Origin: JAGXQV01 sp964527565 | Lineage (GTDB): Bacteria > Pseudomonadota > Gammaproteobacteria > Burkholderiales > Sulfuricellaceae | Reading direction: 5' to 3' | Assembly: GCA_964527565.1 (NCBI GenBank) | Contig: CAZGOY010000001.1 | Span: 62,001 to 126,000, forward strand | DNA length: 64,000 nt | Shown: positions 1-8,203 of the stretch, piece by piece | Position numbering within the stretch: the stretch's first letter is position 1 | Layout: each line of letters begins with the position of its first letter | Program-made: the position numbers and the translations under genes | The notes under the pieces: generated by a model | Databases searched by the model: none | What the model saw: the letters and a program-made list of their open reading frames with translations, nothing else | What the model was told of the DNA's origin: nothing

Positions 1-778
1 CGTTTACCGCTTCGACGAACAGGGTGGGCAGGCGGCTGCCGGTGCGCCAGCCGAGCAGCCCGCCCTGCATGGCGTCCGGCGCATCGGAATAAGTGGCAGC
101 GACCTGGCCGAAATTGGTCTGCGCCTTCAAGGCGGCCAAGGCTTGTTCGGCGCGTGCGCGCCGTTCGCGAATTTGCTCGGGGGTGGCTTGTTCCGGCACG
201 CGGATGAGAATGTGCGCCAGGCTGAATTCTTCTTCACCGCCCAATTGGGTGGCGCGGGTGTTGAGATAGTTGTCGATTTCGCCGTCGCTGATGACGATCT
301 TGTTATCGACCTCCCGCTCGCGTAGGCGTTCGAGCAGAATCTCGTTGCGAATCTCCCCCCGGAAACGGACGAAGCTGACGCCGTCGCGCTCCAGCGTGGC
401 GCGGAAAGCCTCCAGCGTGAGGTTGTTTTGCTGGGCGATGCGCTGGATGGTCTTGTCGAGTTGCGCTTCGTCGATACGCAAGCCGGTCTCGTGGGCGTGT
501 TGCAGTTGCACGCGGTCGACGATCATCCTTTCCAGCAATTGCTTTTCCAGCACTTCGCGCGGCGGTAACGGGGTGTTCTGGCGCTTGAGTTGCTGGGTGG
601 TCAGTTTGAAACGGTCATCGAGTTCGTGCTGGGTGATCACGTCGCTGTTGACTACCGCGACGATGCGGTCGAGCGAACGTACCTGCCCTGCGGCGGCGGC
701 ATTCGCTCCCGGCAGCAGCAGGCTGCCCAGCAGGAGCATTCCAACAAGCGGGATGTCAATAATTTTCGGTCGGTTCAT
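1..778 (-). CDS. surA: Periplasmic chaperone / peptidyl-prolyl isomerase SurA, C-terminal part outside the window
   Basis: Only the N-terminal 259 codons are in the window; the gene runs off the left edge. It starts with a short basic stretch and a hydrophobic signal peptide ending near an ANAAAA-type cleavage site. The SurA N-terminal chaperone domain follows (LDRIVAVVNSDVITQHEL, then long helices), and the first parvulin domain begins with EEFSLAHILIRVP near residue 180. SurA escorts unfolded outer-membrane proteins through the periplasm. The ATG lies 23 nt inside the end of lptD, so the two are translationally coupled, as in the lptD-surA pair of many proteobacteria. The usual next genes, pdxA and rsmA, are instead near 29-31 kb. 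Confidence 0.93.
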   Translation of the reverse strand, partial: MNRPKIIDIPLVGMLLLGSLLLPGANAAAAGQVRSLDRIVAVVNSDVITQHELDDRFKLTTQQLKRQNTPLPPREVLEKQLLERMIVDRVQLQHAHETGLRIDEAQLDKTIQRIAQQNNLTLEAFRATLERDGVSFVRFRGEIRNEILLERLREREVDNKIVISDGEIDNYLNTRATQLGGEEEFSLAHILIRVPEQATPEQIRERRARAEQALAALKAQTNFGQVAATYSDAPDAMQGGLLGWRTGSRLPTLFVEAVN

Positions 779-3092
779 GAGGGTTTCCGTGAGTTTTGCT
801 GTAACCATAAATGTTGCGCCGCAACACGTCAAACGGGTTGCTACCGATATGCCCTATGCCACTCAGCTCCAACTGAAAGAAGATGGCGCTGGTGTTTTGT
901 GCGGCAGCGGTGGCATAGCTGTGCAGCACCGAGCGGAACACCCAGCATCCGGCGTCGTATTCCAGGCCGAGCAATCCTTCCAGCAGCTTGCTGTCGGCCA
1001 GGGAATAGTTCCAGCGCCCCAGGCCGCGCCAGCCGGCGGTGAGCGGCCACTGCGTGGAAAAATCGAGCTGTTTGAGGGACTCGCGCGTGTAGCGGTAACC
1101 CATGTTGAGCGTTTTCCCTGCTTCCGGCTGATAGCGCGCGGCAAGGTTGGCGCGCTCCGTCAGACGGTTGCCGGGATCATACTGCCAACCGCTGTCCAGC
1201 GACCAGCGCGAAGAAAGATTGCCGGAGAGCAGCGCCAGGATGTCCGAACTCTTTCTGACGTGCGGTGCAGAGCTGAGGAGGGCGACCCGCTGGTCGGTAA
1301 AATAATAACGTTGCCCCAGTGTGGCGCGGACGCGTTCTTGCCCCGATCCTGCTTCCAGCAAGCGCGAGGTCAGCGCCAGCGTGAGATGGTTGGCGTCGTT
1401 GATGCGATCACTGCCGCTGAAACGGTTTTCGGAAAACAGGCGGGCATAGTTGAAGTCCGTCTCGGCGCTGTCGAAGTTGGGTATCTGCGACTGGTTGCGG
1501 TAGGGCGCATAAAGATAATACAGGCGCGGCTCCAGGGTTTGCAGGTAGGGCTGGCCGAACAGTGCGGCATCGCGCTCCAATTGCAGGGTGCCGTCGAGAC
1601 TGACAAGCGGCAGGCTGCGCGTCGCGTCCGGCAGAGCCGTGGTGTCGCGATCCAGAGTGTAGTGCGTGGCGTGCCAGCCCAGCTTGGGCGTCAGGCTGCC
1701 CCAGGGTGCCACCATTGGCGCGCTGATGCTGGGATAAAAGAGCAGGCGCTGCCCGTTGGGCAGGCTGGGGTGGCTGAAGTTGTTGTATTCCCCGGTCAGT
1801 GCCAGATCAGCGCCCAGAACATCGCGCTGCCCGCCGTTGAGCAGCAGCTGCGGAACGCGGCGATAAGGCGGGGTGACGGGCGCATTGACATCCTGCAGGG
1901 TCTGGAAGGACTGCGCGCGCGCGGTCAGGCTCCAGGCACCCAGGGCGTAATTCAGCGCGCCCTCACGCAGCAGGTTGACCTGCGAGGTGACGGTCAGCAG
2001 CGTGCCGAGGTCGCGGAAATAATTGTCATCCGATACCTTGTTCAGATTGAGCGTCCCGGACAGGCCCGGCGCCAGCGCGTGGGCGTGATTGAGCGCCAGA
2101 TAGTAGCGCGTGCTGCCAAGCAGGGCATCGCTGGGCAATATTTCGGCGCGCCCCACGCCAAAATACTGTTGCTCCAGATAGCGAATTTCGTTGCGCAGTT
2201 GCAGGCCGCGTTTCTGGATGACGCGCGGCGTGATGGTGGCGTCGCGGTTGGGGGCGATATTCCAGTAATAAGGCAGCGAAAATTCGCTGCCGCTCCTGCC
2301 GGTGGCACGGAAGCTCGGGGCCAGGAAACCGGACTTGCGCTGGCGGTCGAGCGGAAAAGTCATCCACGGCGCGTAGAGAATCGGCGTGCCGAGGAATTCC
2401 AGACGGGCATGAGTGGCGGTAGCGGTCTGGACATTGCGGTCCAGGTCCAACACCCCGGCGCGCAGCAGCCAGTCGTCGTTACCTGCCGGACAAGTGGTGT
2501 AGCTGGCGTCCTCCAGGCGGTAGCGGTTCTCTCCCTCGAACAGCAGCCGGGGGGACGCGCCGCGCCCCGGCGGGTCCTGCACGTCCAAGCGAAAGGTGGC
2601 CGCGTTCATGTAGCCCTGCTTCTTATCCAGCTTGAGCGACAGTTCATCGCCTTCCACCCGGTTGTTGCCCTGTTCCAGGCGCACGCCGCCCACGGCAAAA
2701 ACCTCATTCTCTTCGTTACGGTAGGTCATACGGTCGGCGAACAGCGCCTGCCCCCACTGGCGCAATTCGGCGTCCTCGCTGGCCTCGATTTCCGCATCCT
2801 TGCGGCCCTCGATGCGCATCGCCTGGATGAACACCGGAAGAGGCGTATCATCCGGCGGCTGAAGCGTCAGCTTGCGGCTTCTTTTCAGGCGTGCGGAACC
2901 GTCCGTCCCCTCAGCGGCGGAAGGTGGGGGGCGCGCGCCCGCGACATCCGGCGCGAAGACGCCCACCGGCCCGGCGGCGGCCAGCAGGGCCGGATCGACC
3001 GCCAGCGGCGGCAAATTCACGGCAGCGGGGGAACAGGCGGGGAAAAGTCCGAACAGGACGGCGGTAGCCGGGTTCAGGCGAAAAATCTTCAT
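756..3092 (-). CDS. lptD: LPS-assembly protein LptD (outer-membrane barrel)
   Basis: This 778-residue protein starts at MKIFRLNPA. An in-frame start 13 codons upstream would put a polar extension before the signal peptide, so the inner ATG is preferred. After the signal peptide and a proline/alanine-rich linker comes the OstA-type beta-jellyroll (about 65-190; motifs such as RMTYRNEENEVFAVGGVRLEQ, abbreviated here as FAVGGVRLEQ). A long beta-barrel domain rich in Y, R, L and N alternations fills the rest. LptD with LptE inserts lipopolysaccharide into the outer leaflet. Cysteines are seen in the N-terminal (TTCPAG) and C-terminal (AGCWVF) parts, fitting the family's disulfides. The length is normal for the family. 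It is divergent from amgK across only 55 nt, so the two promoters must overlap. Confidence 0.93.
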   Translation of the reverse strand: MKIFRLNPATAVLFGLFPACSPAAVNLPPLAVDPALLAAAGPVGVFAPDVAGARPPPSAAEGTDGSARLKRSRKLTLQPPDDTPLPVFIQAMRIEGRKDAEIEASEDAELRQWGQALFADRMTYRNEENEVFAVGGVRLEQGNNRVEGDELSLKLDKKQGYMNAATFRLDVQDPPGRGASPRLLFEGENRYRLEDASYTTCPAGNDDWLLRAGVLDLDRNVQTATATHARLEFLGTPILYAPWMTFPLDRQRKSGFLAPSFRATGRSGSEFSLPYYWNIAPNRDATITPRVIQKRGLQLRNEIRYLEQQYFGVGRAEILPSDALLGSTRYYLALNHAHALAPGLSGTLNLNKVSDDNYFRDLGTLLTVTSQVNLLREGALNYALGAWSLTARAQSFQTLQDVNAPVTPPYRRVPQLLLNGGQRDVLGADLALTGEYNNFSHPSLPNGQRLLFYPSISAPMVAPWGSLTPKLGWHATHYTLDRDTTALPDATRSLPLVSLDGTLQLERDAALFGQPYLQTLEPRLYYLYAPYRNQSQIPNFDSAETDFNYARLFSENRFSGSDRINDANHLTLALTSRLLEAGSGQERVRATLGQRYYFTDQRVALLSSAPHVRKSSDILALLSGNLSSRWSLDSGWQYDPGNRLTERANLAARYQPEAGKTLNMGYRYTRESLKQLDFSTQWPLTAGWRGLGRWNYSLADSKLLEGLLGLEYDAGCWVFRSVLHSYATAAAQNTSAIFFQLELSGIGHIGSNPFDVLRRNIYGYSKTHGNPHEPTENY

Positions 3093-3147
3093 CTCGGGTT
3101 TTGATCGACTATCGGTGATAAAATCGCACAAATTCCCATTTTAAGCA

Positions 3148-4164
3148 ATGCGGAGCCCATTTTTGGAACGATTGGAACAACTTGACGGCTGGCTGCGGAC
3201 GCAATTTCCGGCCACGCCGTTCTCCTGCGCGCCTGCCTCGGCAGATGCCAGTTTTCGCCGCTATTTCCGCGTTACCCTGCCGGAACGTACCCTGATCGTC
3301 ATGGATGCGCCGCCGCAGCACGAGGATTGCCGCCCGTTCATCCACGTTGCCGGGCTGCTGCGGGAAGCCGGCGTCAACGCGCCGCAGGTGCTGGCGCAGG
3401 ATCTGGCGCAGGGCTTTCTGCTGCTCACCGATCTGGGCGATGAAACCTATCTCGCCGCGCTCGACGATGCCAGCGCCGACGCCTTGTACCGCGACGCCAT
3501 CGGCGCCCTGCTCAAATTCCAGCTCGCCAGCCGCCGCGATGTCTTGCCGCCCTACGATGAAGCCCTGTTGCTGCGCGAAATGCGCCTGTTTCCGCAATGG
3601 TATGCCGGCAAGCACCTGGGTGCCGCGCTTTCCGCAGAGCAGGGCACGCAACTCGAAGAAACCTTTGCCCTGCTCAACCGCAACATCCTCGCGCAGGGGC
3701 AGGTATTCGTGCACCGCGACTACCATTCGCGCAATCTGATGGTGGTGATGGAGGAGGGAGACAACCCCGGCGTGCTGGATTTCCAGGATGCCGTGCACGG
3801 CGCCGTCACCTACGATCTGGTCTCCCTGTTCAAGGATGCTTACATCGGCTGGGATGAAGAACGGATTCTGGACTGGACCATACACTACTGGGAAAAGGCC
3901 AAAAAGGGCGGGCTGCCGGTGGCGGACGATTTCGCCGCTTTCTACCGCGATTTCGAGTGGATGGGCGCGCAGCGCCACATCAAGGTGCTGGGCATTTTCG
4001 CCCGCCTGTATCACCGCGACGGCAAGGACGGCTACCTCAAGGACATGCCGCTGGTCTTGTCCTCGCTGCGCAAGACCTGCGAGCGCTACCGCGAACTGCA
4101 TCCGCTGCTGCGCCTGCTGGACCAGTTGGAAAACCGGCAGGCGGCGGCGGGCTATACGTTTTGA
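3148..4164 (+). CDS. amgK: N-acetylmuramate/N-acetylglucosamine kinase AmgK (APH-fold)
   Basis: This 338-residue aminoglycoside-phosphotransferase-fold kinase carries the Brenner motif HRDYHSRN (H189, D191, N196) and the metal-binding LDFQD (D211). Paired with murU just downstream, it is best read as AmgK, which phosphorylates the anomeric position of MurNAc or GlcNAc during peptidoglycan recycling. It bypasses de novo UDP-MurNAc synthesis. The call rests on the family motifs plus the neighbour; motifs alone would only say APH-family kinase. It is transcribed divergently from lptD, and murU follows after a REP-like intergenic element. Confidence 0.88.
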   Translation: MRSPFLERLEQLDGWLRTQFPATPFSCAPASADASFRRYFRVTLPERTLIVMDAPPQHEDCRPFIHVAGLLREAGVNAPQVLAQDLAQGFLLLTDLGDETYLAALDDASADALYRDAIGALLKFQLASRRDVLPPYDEALLLREMRLFPQWYAGKHLGAALSAEQGTQLEETFALLNRNILAQGQVFVHRDYHSRNLMVVMEEGDNPGVLDFQDAVHGAVTYDLVSLFKDAYIGWDEERILDWTIHYWEKAKKGGLPVADDFAAFYRDFEWMGAQRHIKVLGIFARLYHRDGKDGYLKDMPLVLSSLRKTCERYRELHPLLRLLDQLENRQAAAGYTF

Positions 4165-4190
4165 AATTATTGATGATTGCCACCCTGCTC

Positions 4191-4298
4191 TGTGGGAGCG
4201 GACTCTTGTGCCCAAGCCGACAGGCTGTCGGGTATGGCCGCGAGATTTTGACTTTTTCGCAGATGACCGGAAAAACTCGGGGCCAAGGCCCCTCCCAC
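4191..4298. repeat. REP-like palindromic element between amgK and murU
   Basis: The 181-nt amgK-murU gap holds an imperfect palindrome. The outer arms are GTGGGAG (4192-4198) and CTCCCAC (4292-4298). A tight hairpin GGGGCC-AA-GGCCCC sits inside at 4279-4292. The left end TGTGGGAGCG resembles the end TGTAGGAGCG of the better-formed element at 27351, and both resemble the GGAGCGG-type REP sequences known from pseudomonads. It probably forms an RNA stem-loop in the amgK-murU transcript. Confidence 0.5.
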
Positions 4299-4345
4299 CG
4301 CAAGTCGGTACGGTCATACCATGTTCCGCTGTTGAGGGGTTTTTC

Positions 4346-5014
4346 TTGAAAGCCATGATCCTTGCTGCCGGGCGCGGCGAGCGTATGCGGCCACTCACCG
4401 ACAGCGTGCCCAAGCCGCTGCTGGAAGTGGGTGGCAAGCCCCTGATCGCTTGGCATGTCGAACGCTTGAAGCAGGCCGGTTTCACCGAGATTGTCGTCAA
4501 CCATGCCCATCTCGGTGCAATGGTTGAAGATTATCTGGGCGACGGCAGCCGCTTCGGGGTGCGCATCCGTTATTCGCCGGAGCGGGAGGCCCTGGAAACC
4601 GCCGGCGGCATCGCCCAGGCCCTGCCGCTGCTGGGCGCCGCACCTTTCCTGGTGGTCAACGGCGATATCTATTGCGACATGGATTTCGCCGCGCTCACGC
4701 TGAAGGAAGAGGACACTGCCTTCCTGGTGCTGGTCGATAATCCGCCGCAACACCCTGCCGGGGATTTTTCCCTGGACGGTGACAAGGTCGGCGACGAGGG
4801 TGAGCGCAAGCTCACTTTCAGCGGGGTGGGGGTTTATCGCCCGGAGATGTTCCGCGACATCGTGCCCGGCGCCAAGGCCAAGCTGGCGCCGCTGCTGCGC
4901 GCGCAGGTGGCCGGGGGCAAAGTCGGCGGCATGCATTTTCGCGGGCGCTGGGAGGATGTCGGCACCCCGGAGCGCCTGCGCTGTCTGGATGAAGCATTGA
5001 GGCAAACGGCATGA
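4346..5014 (+). CDS. murU: N-acetylmuramate alpha-1-phosphate uridylyltransferase MurU
   Basis: This 222-residue nucleotidyltransferase begins MKAMILAAGRGERMRPLTD, with the NTP-transferase signature G-x-G-x-R and the PKPLL lysine. The TTG at 4346 is chosen because GAGGGG lies 6 nt upstream and the resulting MKAMILAAG matches known MurU starts; the ATG at 4355 is the alternative. VNGDIYCDMDF carries the metal-binding aspartate. MurU converts MurNAc-1-phosphate, the AmgK product, into UDP-MurNAc, so the two genes form a cell-wall recycling pair. Its stop overlaps the ATG of pepP by 4 nt (ATGA). Confidence 0.9.
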   Translation: MKAMILAAGRGERMRPLTDSVPKPLLEVGGKPLIAWHVERLKQAGFTEIVVNHAHLGAMVEDYLGDGSRFGVRIRYSPEREALETAGGIAQALPLLGAAPFLVVNGDIYCDMDFAALTLKEEDTAFLVLVDNPPQHPAGDFSLDGDKVGDEGERKLTFSGVGVYRPEMFRDIVPGAKAKLAPLLRAQVAGGKVGGMHFRGRWEDVGTPERLRCLDEALRQTA

Positions 5015-6336
5015 GGGCGCCCATGATTGACGTCGACACTTATCGCGGGCGCCGCCGCCGCCTCGCCCGGCTGATGGGTGAAGGCGTGGCGGTGATTCCT
5101 ACCGCGCCGGAGCATGTGCGCAACCGCGACAGCGACTACCCCTACCGTTTCGACAGCTATTTTCATTACCTCACCGGTTTTGCCGAGCCCGAGGCCGTGC
5201 TGGTGGTGATCGCCGGGAGGCGCCCGCGCAGCCTGCTGTTCTGCCGCGAAAAACATCCCGAGCGCGAAACCTGGGACGGCTTTCGCCACGGGCCGCAGGC
5301 CGCGCGCACGGCGTTCGGCTTCGAGCGCGCCTACCCTGTCGCCAAGCTGGATGCCGTGTTGCCGAAGCTGCTGGAAGATCGGGAAAACCTGTTTTTCCAC
5401 CTGGGCGCGGATAGTGTCTGGGACGCGCGCGCGGTCGGCTGGCTCAACCGCGTGCGCGCGCAGGTGCGCAACGGCGTGGGTGCGCCGGGCGCCATTCGCG
5501 ACGTGCGCGTGCTGCTCGATGACATGCGCCTGGTCAAGGACGCCGGCGAAATCGCGCTGATGCGCCGCGCGGCGGAAATTTCCGCCGCCGCCCATGTGCG
5601 CGCCATGCAGGCGGTCCGGCCGGGGGCCCGCGAATATGAAATCGAGGCCGAACTGCTGCATGAGTTCCGCCGCCACGGCGCGCAGGCGCCCGCCTATCCG
5701 TCCATCGTGGCGGGCGGGGCGAATGCCTGCACCCTGCATTACGTCGCCAACGATGCGCCGCTCAAGGACGGCGACCTGCTGCTGATTGATGCCGGTTGCG
5801 AACTGGACGGCTACGCCGCCGACATCACGCGCACCTTCCCGGTGAACGGGCGCTTCAATCCGGCACAACGGGATGTTTACCAGCTGGTGCTGGCGGCGCA
5901 GGCGGCGGCGCTGGCGTGCATTGCGCCCGGCAGGCACTGGGACGAACCGCACCAGGCCGCCTTGCGCGTGCTGGCGCAGGGCGGCATCGATCTCGGCCTG
6001 TGCCGCGGCAGCCTCGACGAAGTGCTGGAAAAGGGCACCTACAAGCGCTTCTACATGCACAAGACCGGTCACTGGCTGGGCATGGACGTGCATGACGTGG
6101 GCACCTACAGGCAACGAGGTGCCTGGCGCGAATTTGAACCCGGCATGGCGCTGACGGTCGAACCGGGATGCTATATCCGTCCGGCGGACGACGTGCCCGA
6201 GCATTTCTGGCATATCGGCGTGCGCATCGAGGACGATGCGGCGGTAACCGAAAACGGCTGCGAGGTACTCACGCACGGCGCGCCGAAAAGCGTGGCCGCC
6301 ATCGAGGAACTATTTTTATCAACCAAGGAAAAGTAA
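5011..6336 (+). CDS. pepP: Xaa-Pro aminopeptidase PepP
   Basis: This 441-residue protein has the N-terminal creatinase-like domain (YPYRFDSYFHYLTGF) and a C-terminal pita-bread metallopeptidase domain. The dimanganese ligands are visible in LLIDAGCELDGYAADITR (two Asp), in the HKTGHWLGMDVHD region (His), and in LTVEPGCY and VRIEDD (two Glu). PepP removes N-terminal residues that precede proline. The first ATG overlaps the murU stop; ATG 5023 is a close alternative. The stop overlaps the dsbC start (TAATG), so murU, pepP and dsbC are one transcription unit. Confidence 0.93.
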   Translation: MRAPMIDVDTYRGRRRRLARLMGEGVAVIPTAPEHVRNRDSDYPYRFDSYFHYLTGFAEPEAVLVVIAGRRPRSLLFCREKHPERETWDGFRHGPQAARTAFGFERAYPVAKLDAVLPKLLEDRENLFFHLGADSVWDARAVGWLNRVRAQVRNGVGAPGAIRDVRVLLDDMRLVKDAGEIALMRRAAEISAAAHVRAMQAVRPGAREYEIEAELLHEFRRHGAQAPAYPSIVAGGANACTLHYVANDAPLKDGDLLLIDAGCELDGYAADITRTFPVNGRFNPAQRDVYQLVLAAQAAALACIAPGRHWDEPHQAALRVLAQGGIDLGLCRGSLDEVLEKGTYKRFYMHKTGHWLGMDVHDVGTYRQRGAWREFEPGMALTVEPGCYIRPADDVPEHFWHIGVRIEDDAAVTENGCEVLTHGAPKSVAAIEELFLSTKEK

Positions 6337-7064
6337 TGTTCAAATTTATTGTGAAGCGCGTTCTGCCGGCCATCCTGGCTCTGGGCATCCTGACCGGCGG
6401 CGCCCACGCGGGACCGACGGAAGATGCCATTAAAAAGGTGTTGCAGGTGAAATTCCCCGATGCCAGTTCGCTGGCGGTCAGCAAGATTCCTGCCGGCAAT
6501 CTGTATGAAGTGGTGGCCGACGGCGATTTCATCTTCTACACCGACGACAAGGTGAATTTCATCCTGCACGGCAATCTGTTCGACGGCAAGAACCAGCGCA
6601 ACCTCACCGAAACCCGCATGAACGAATTGCACAAGGCGCAATTCGACAAGCTGCCGTTCGAGTCCGCCATCAAAGTGGTCAAGGGCAACGGCAAGCGCGT
6701 GGTGGCGGTGTTTTCCGACGTCGATTGCCCTTACTGCCGCCGCCTCGAAGAAGAACTGGCGAAGGTCACCGACGTGACCGTCTACACCTTCCTCTACCCC
6801 ATCGACAGCCTGCATCCCGATGCCGCCCGCAAGTCGCGCGCGGTGTGGTGCGCCCCCGACCGCGTCAAAGCCTGGGACGACCTGATCAACAAGAAGATCG
6901 AGCCGAAAAACCCCGGTACCTGCGACAACCCGGTGGCCAAAAACGTCGAACTCGGGACAAAACTGGGCGTGCGCGGCACCCCGGCGATTTTCTTCGCCGA
7001 CGGACGGCGCGTGCCCGGCCTGATGCCCGCCGAACAACTGGAAAAATTCCTCAGCGGCAAATAG
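6336..7064 (+). CDS. dsbC: Thiol:disulfide interchange protein DsbC
   Basis: This 242-residue periplasmic protein starts at MFKFIVKRVLPAILALG with a clear signal peptide ending at AHA-GP. The N-terminal DsbC dimerisation domain (about 25-90) is followed by a thioredoxin fold with the redox motif CPYC in SDVDCPYCRRLEEEL and the cis-proline loop GVRGTPAIFF. DsbC isomerises wrong disulfides; LptD encoded nearby is a known type of client. A second pair of cysteines (VWCAPD and GTCDNP) matches the structural disulfide of the family. It is coupled to pepP by an overlapping TAATG. Confidence 0.93.
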   Translation: MFKFIVKRVLPAILALGILTGGAHAGPTEDAIKKVLQVKFPDASSLAVSKIPAGNLYEVVADGDFIFYTDDKVNFILHGNLFDGKNQRNLTETRMNELHKAQFDKLPFESAIKVVKGNGKRVVAVFSDVDCPYCRRLEEELAKVTDVTVYTFLYPIDSLHPDAARKSRAVWCAPDRVKAWDDLINKKIEPKNPGTCDNPVAKNVELGTKLGVRGTPAIFFADGRRVPGLMPAEQLEKFLSGK

Positions 7065-7076
7065 GGGTTGCGCAAT

Positions 7077-7772
7077 ATGGACCAGCCCGCCCCGCATGCC
7101 CAGGTCTGGGATCTGCCGCTACGGCTGTTTCACTGGTCGCTGGCGGCGCTGGTGGTCGGCGCCTTCGTCACCGCCAAGCTGGGCGGCGGCGCGATGGTCT
7201 GGCATGGCCGCCTCGGGCTGGCGATCATCGGCCTCCTGGCGTTTCGCCTGGCCTGGGGCGTCGTGGGCTCCACCTACGCGCGCTTTGGCCAGTTCGTGCG
7301 CGGCCCCGCCGCCATCCGCGCCTATCTGCGCGGCGAATGGCAGGGGCTGGGGCACAATCCGCTGGGCGCGCTCTCCGTGCTGGCACTGCTGGGCGCGTTG
7401 ACCTTGCAGGCCGCCAGCGGGCTGTTCTCCAATGACGACATCGCCTTTTCCGGCTACCTGGCGCCGCTGGTCGACAGCCACCTCAGCAGCGACCTGACCG
7501 GCATCCACCACTGGCTGGAAAAAATCCTCATGGCGCTGGTGGCGTTGCACGTGGGCGCCATTCTCTTCTACGCCCGCGTGAAGAAGCAGAATCTGGTGCG
7601 CCCCATGCTCACCGGCTGGACGGAGGGGAATCCCGCGCAATCCGCCAAGGGCGGCGGCGTTGCGGCCCTGGCGATGGCCGTGCTGTTTGCGCTGACAATG
7701 GCCTGGGTTGCTTCAGGGGCGCTACTGCCGCCGCAGCTTCCCCCGCCGCCTTCCGCGGCACCGGATTGGTAA
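7077..7772 (+). CDS. Cytochrome b561-type membrane protein (b-type haem)
   Basis: This is a 231-residue integral membrane protein. ATG 7077 is preferred over TTG 7068 because AGGGG (7063-7067) is then correctly spaced. Four to five hydrophobic segments are seen, with likely haem-ligand histidines in RLFHWSL, VWHGRLG, GIHHWLEK and VALHVGA. This fits the prokaryotic b561/hydrogenase-cytochrome-b superfamily, which moves electrons between membrane quinol and periplasmic partners. The C-terminus adds one more membrane helix and a proline-rich tail (PPQLPPPPSAAP). The physiological partner is unknown; following dsbC is only positional evidence. Confidence 0.8.
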   Translation: MDQPAPHAQVWDLPLRLFHWSLAALVVGAFVTAKLGGGAMVWHGRLGLAIIGLLAFRLAWGVVGSTYARFGQFVRGPAAIRAYLRGEWQGLGHNPLGALSVLALLGALTLQAASGLFSNDDIAFSGYLAPLVDSHLSSDLTGIHHWLEKILMALVALHVGAILFYARVKKQNLVRPMLTGWTEGNPAQSAKGGGVAALAMAVLFALTMAWVASGALLPPQLPPPPSAAPDW

Positions 7773-8203
7773 CGTTTCGGCTTCCCTGAAAAGGTCCGCC
7801 CCAAGACCAAACGGCTCCGCCAAGGTGCGGGTTCGGCGTTTTCTTTGGGTTGGGTAACTTCAGGCATTCTGGCCGCCCAGGCGCGCTTTGCCGGAGGGGC
7901 GTGTCATGCGCTGCCGGTTCAGCTATTTCCTTGTCGCTCAACGCCTTCGCTTCATCTTGCTCGGTTGACTTCCCCTTCCGCAACCTTACAATCCCCATAG
8001 TCAACCGTCTGCCTCCCACAAGTGAGGTTCAACGAGGTTTATCCGCTGCCAATAAGTTTGACGGTTCTTGCAGGATTGGGCGGGGCGGCGGATAAACGCT
8101 ATTCGTTGGGGTGCTAATGGCCCTGGGCCTGAATGGAAATTGAAGTGAGATGCGTACGACCTAAAGCCATAGTTCGACTCGTTGGCAAGCGGAGGGGGAA
8201 ATA
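7773..8203. other. 431-nt intergenic region with leader of the 684-residue gene
   Basis: No convincing gene is present. It holds a sigma70-like promoter (7965-7992) and a perfect 10-bp inverted repeat, GTTTATCCGC (8037-8046) and GCGGATAAAC (8088-8097). GGAGGGGG (8191-8198) in front of the next gene is a strong ribosome binding site. The predicted leader is about 200 nt. Confidence 0.5.
7965..7992 (+). promoter_or_regulatory. Candidate sigma70 promoter for the 684-residue protein gene
   Basis: TTGACT (7965-7970) and TACAAT (7987-7992) are separated by 16 nt. Transcription would start near 8000, giving a leader of about 200 nt before GTG 8204. Confidence 0.5.

Noticed and set aside
270..3104. 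Very long open frame on the plus strand (about 940 codons) opposite lptD and surA
   Set aside because: It is antisense to two recognisable genes, has a low-complexity S/R-rich then A/V/Q-rich composition and no family motif. Long mirror frames are expected in G+C-rich coding DNA.
8037..8120. Integron attC-like structure before the 684-residue gene
   Set aside because: The GTTTATCCGC/GCGGATAAAC arms and CGTTGGGG look suggestive, but the R'/R'' core sites (GTTRRRY/RYYYAAC) cannot be paired.
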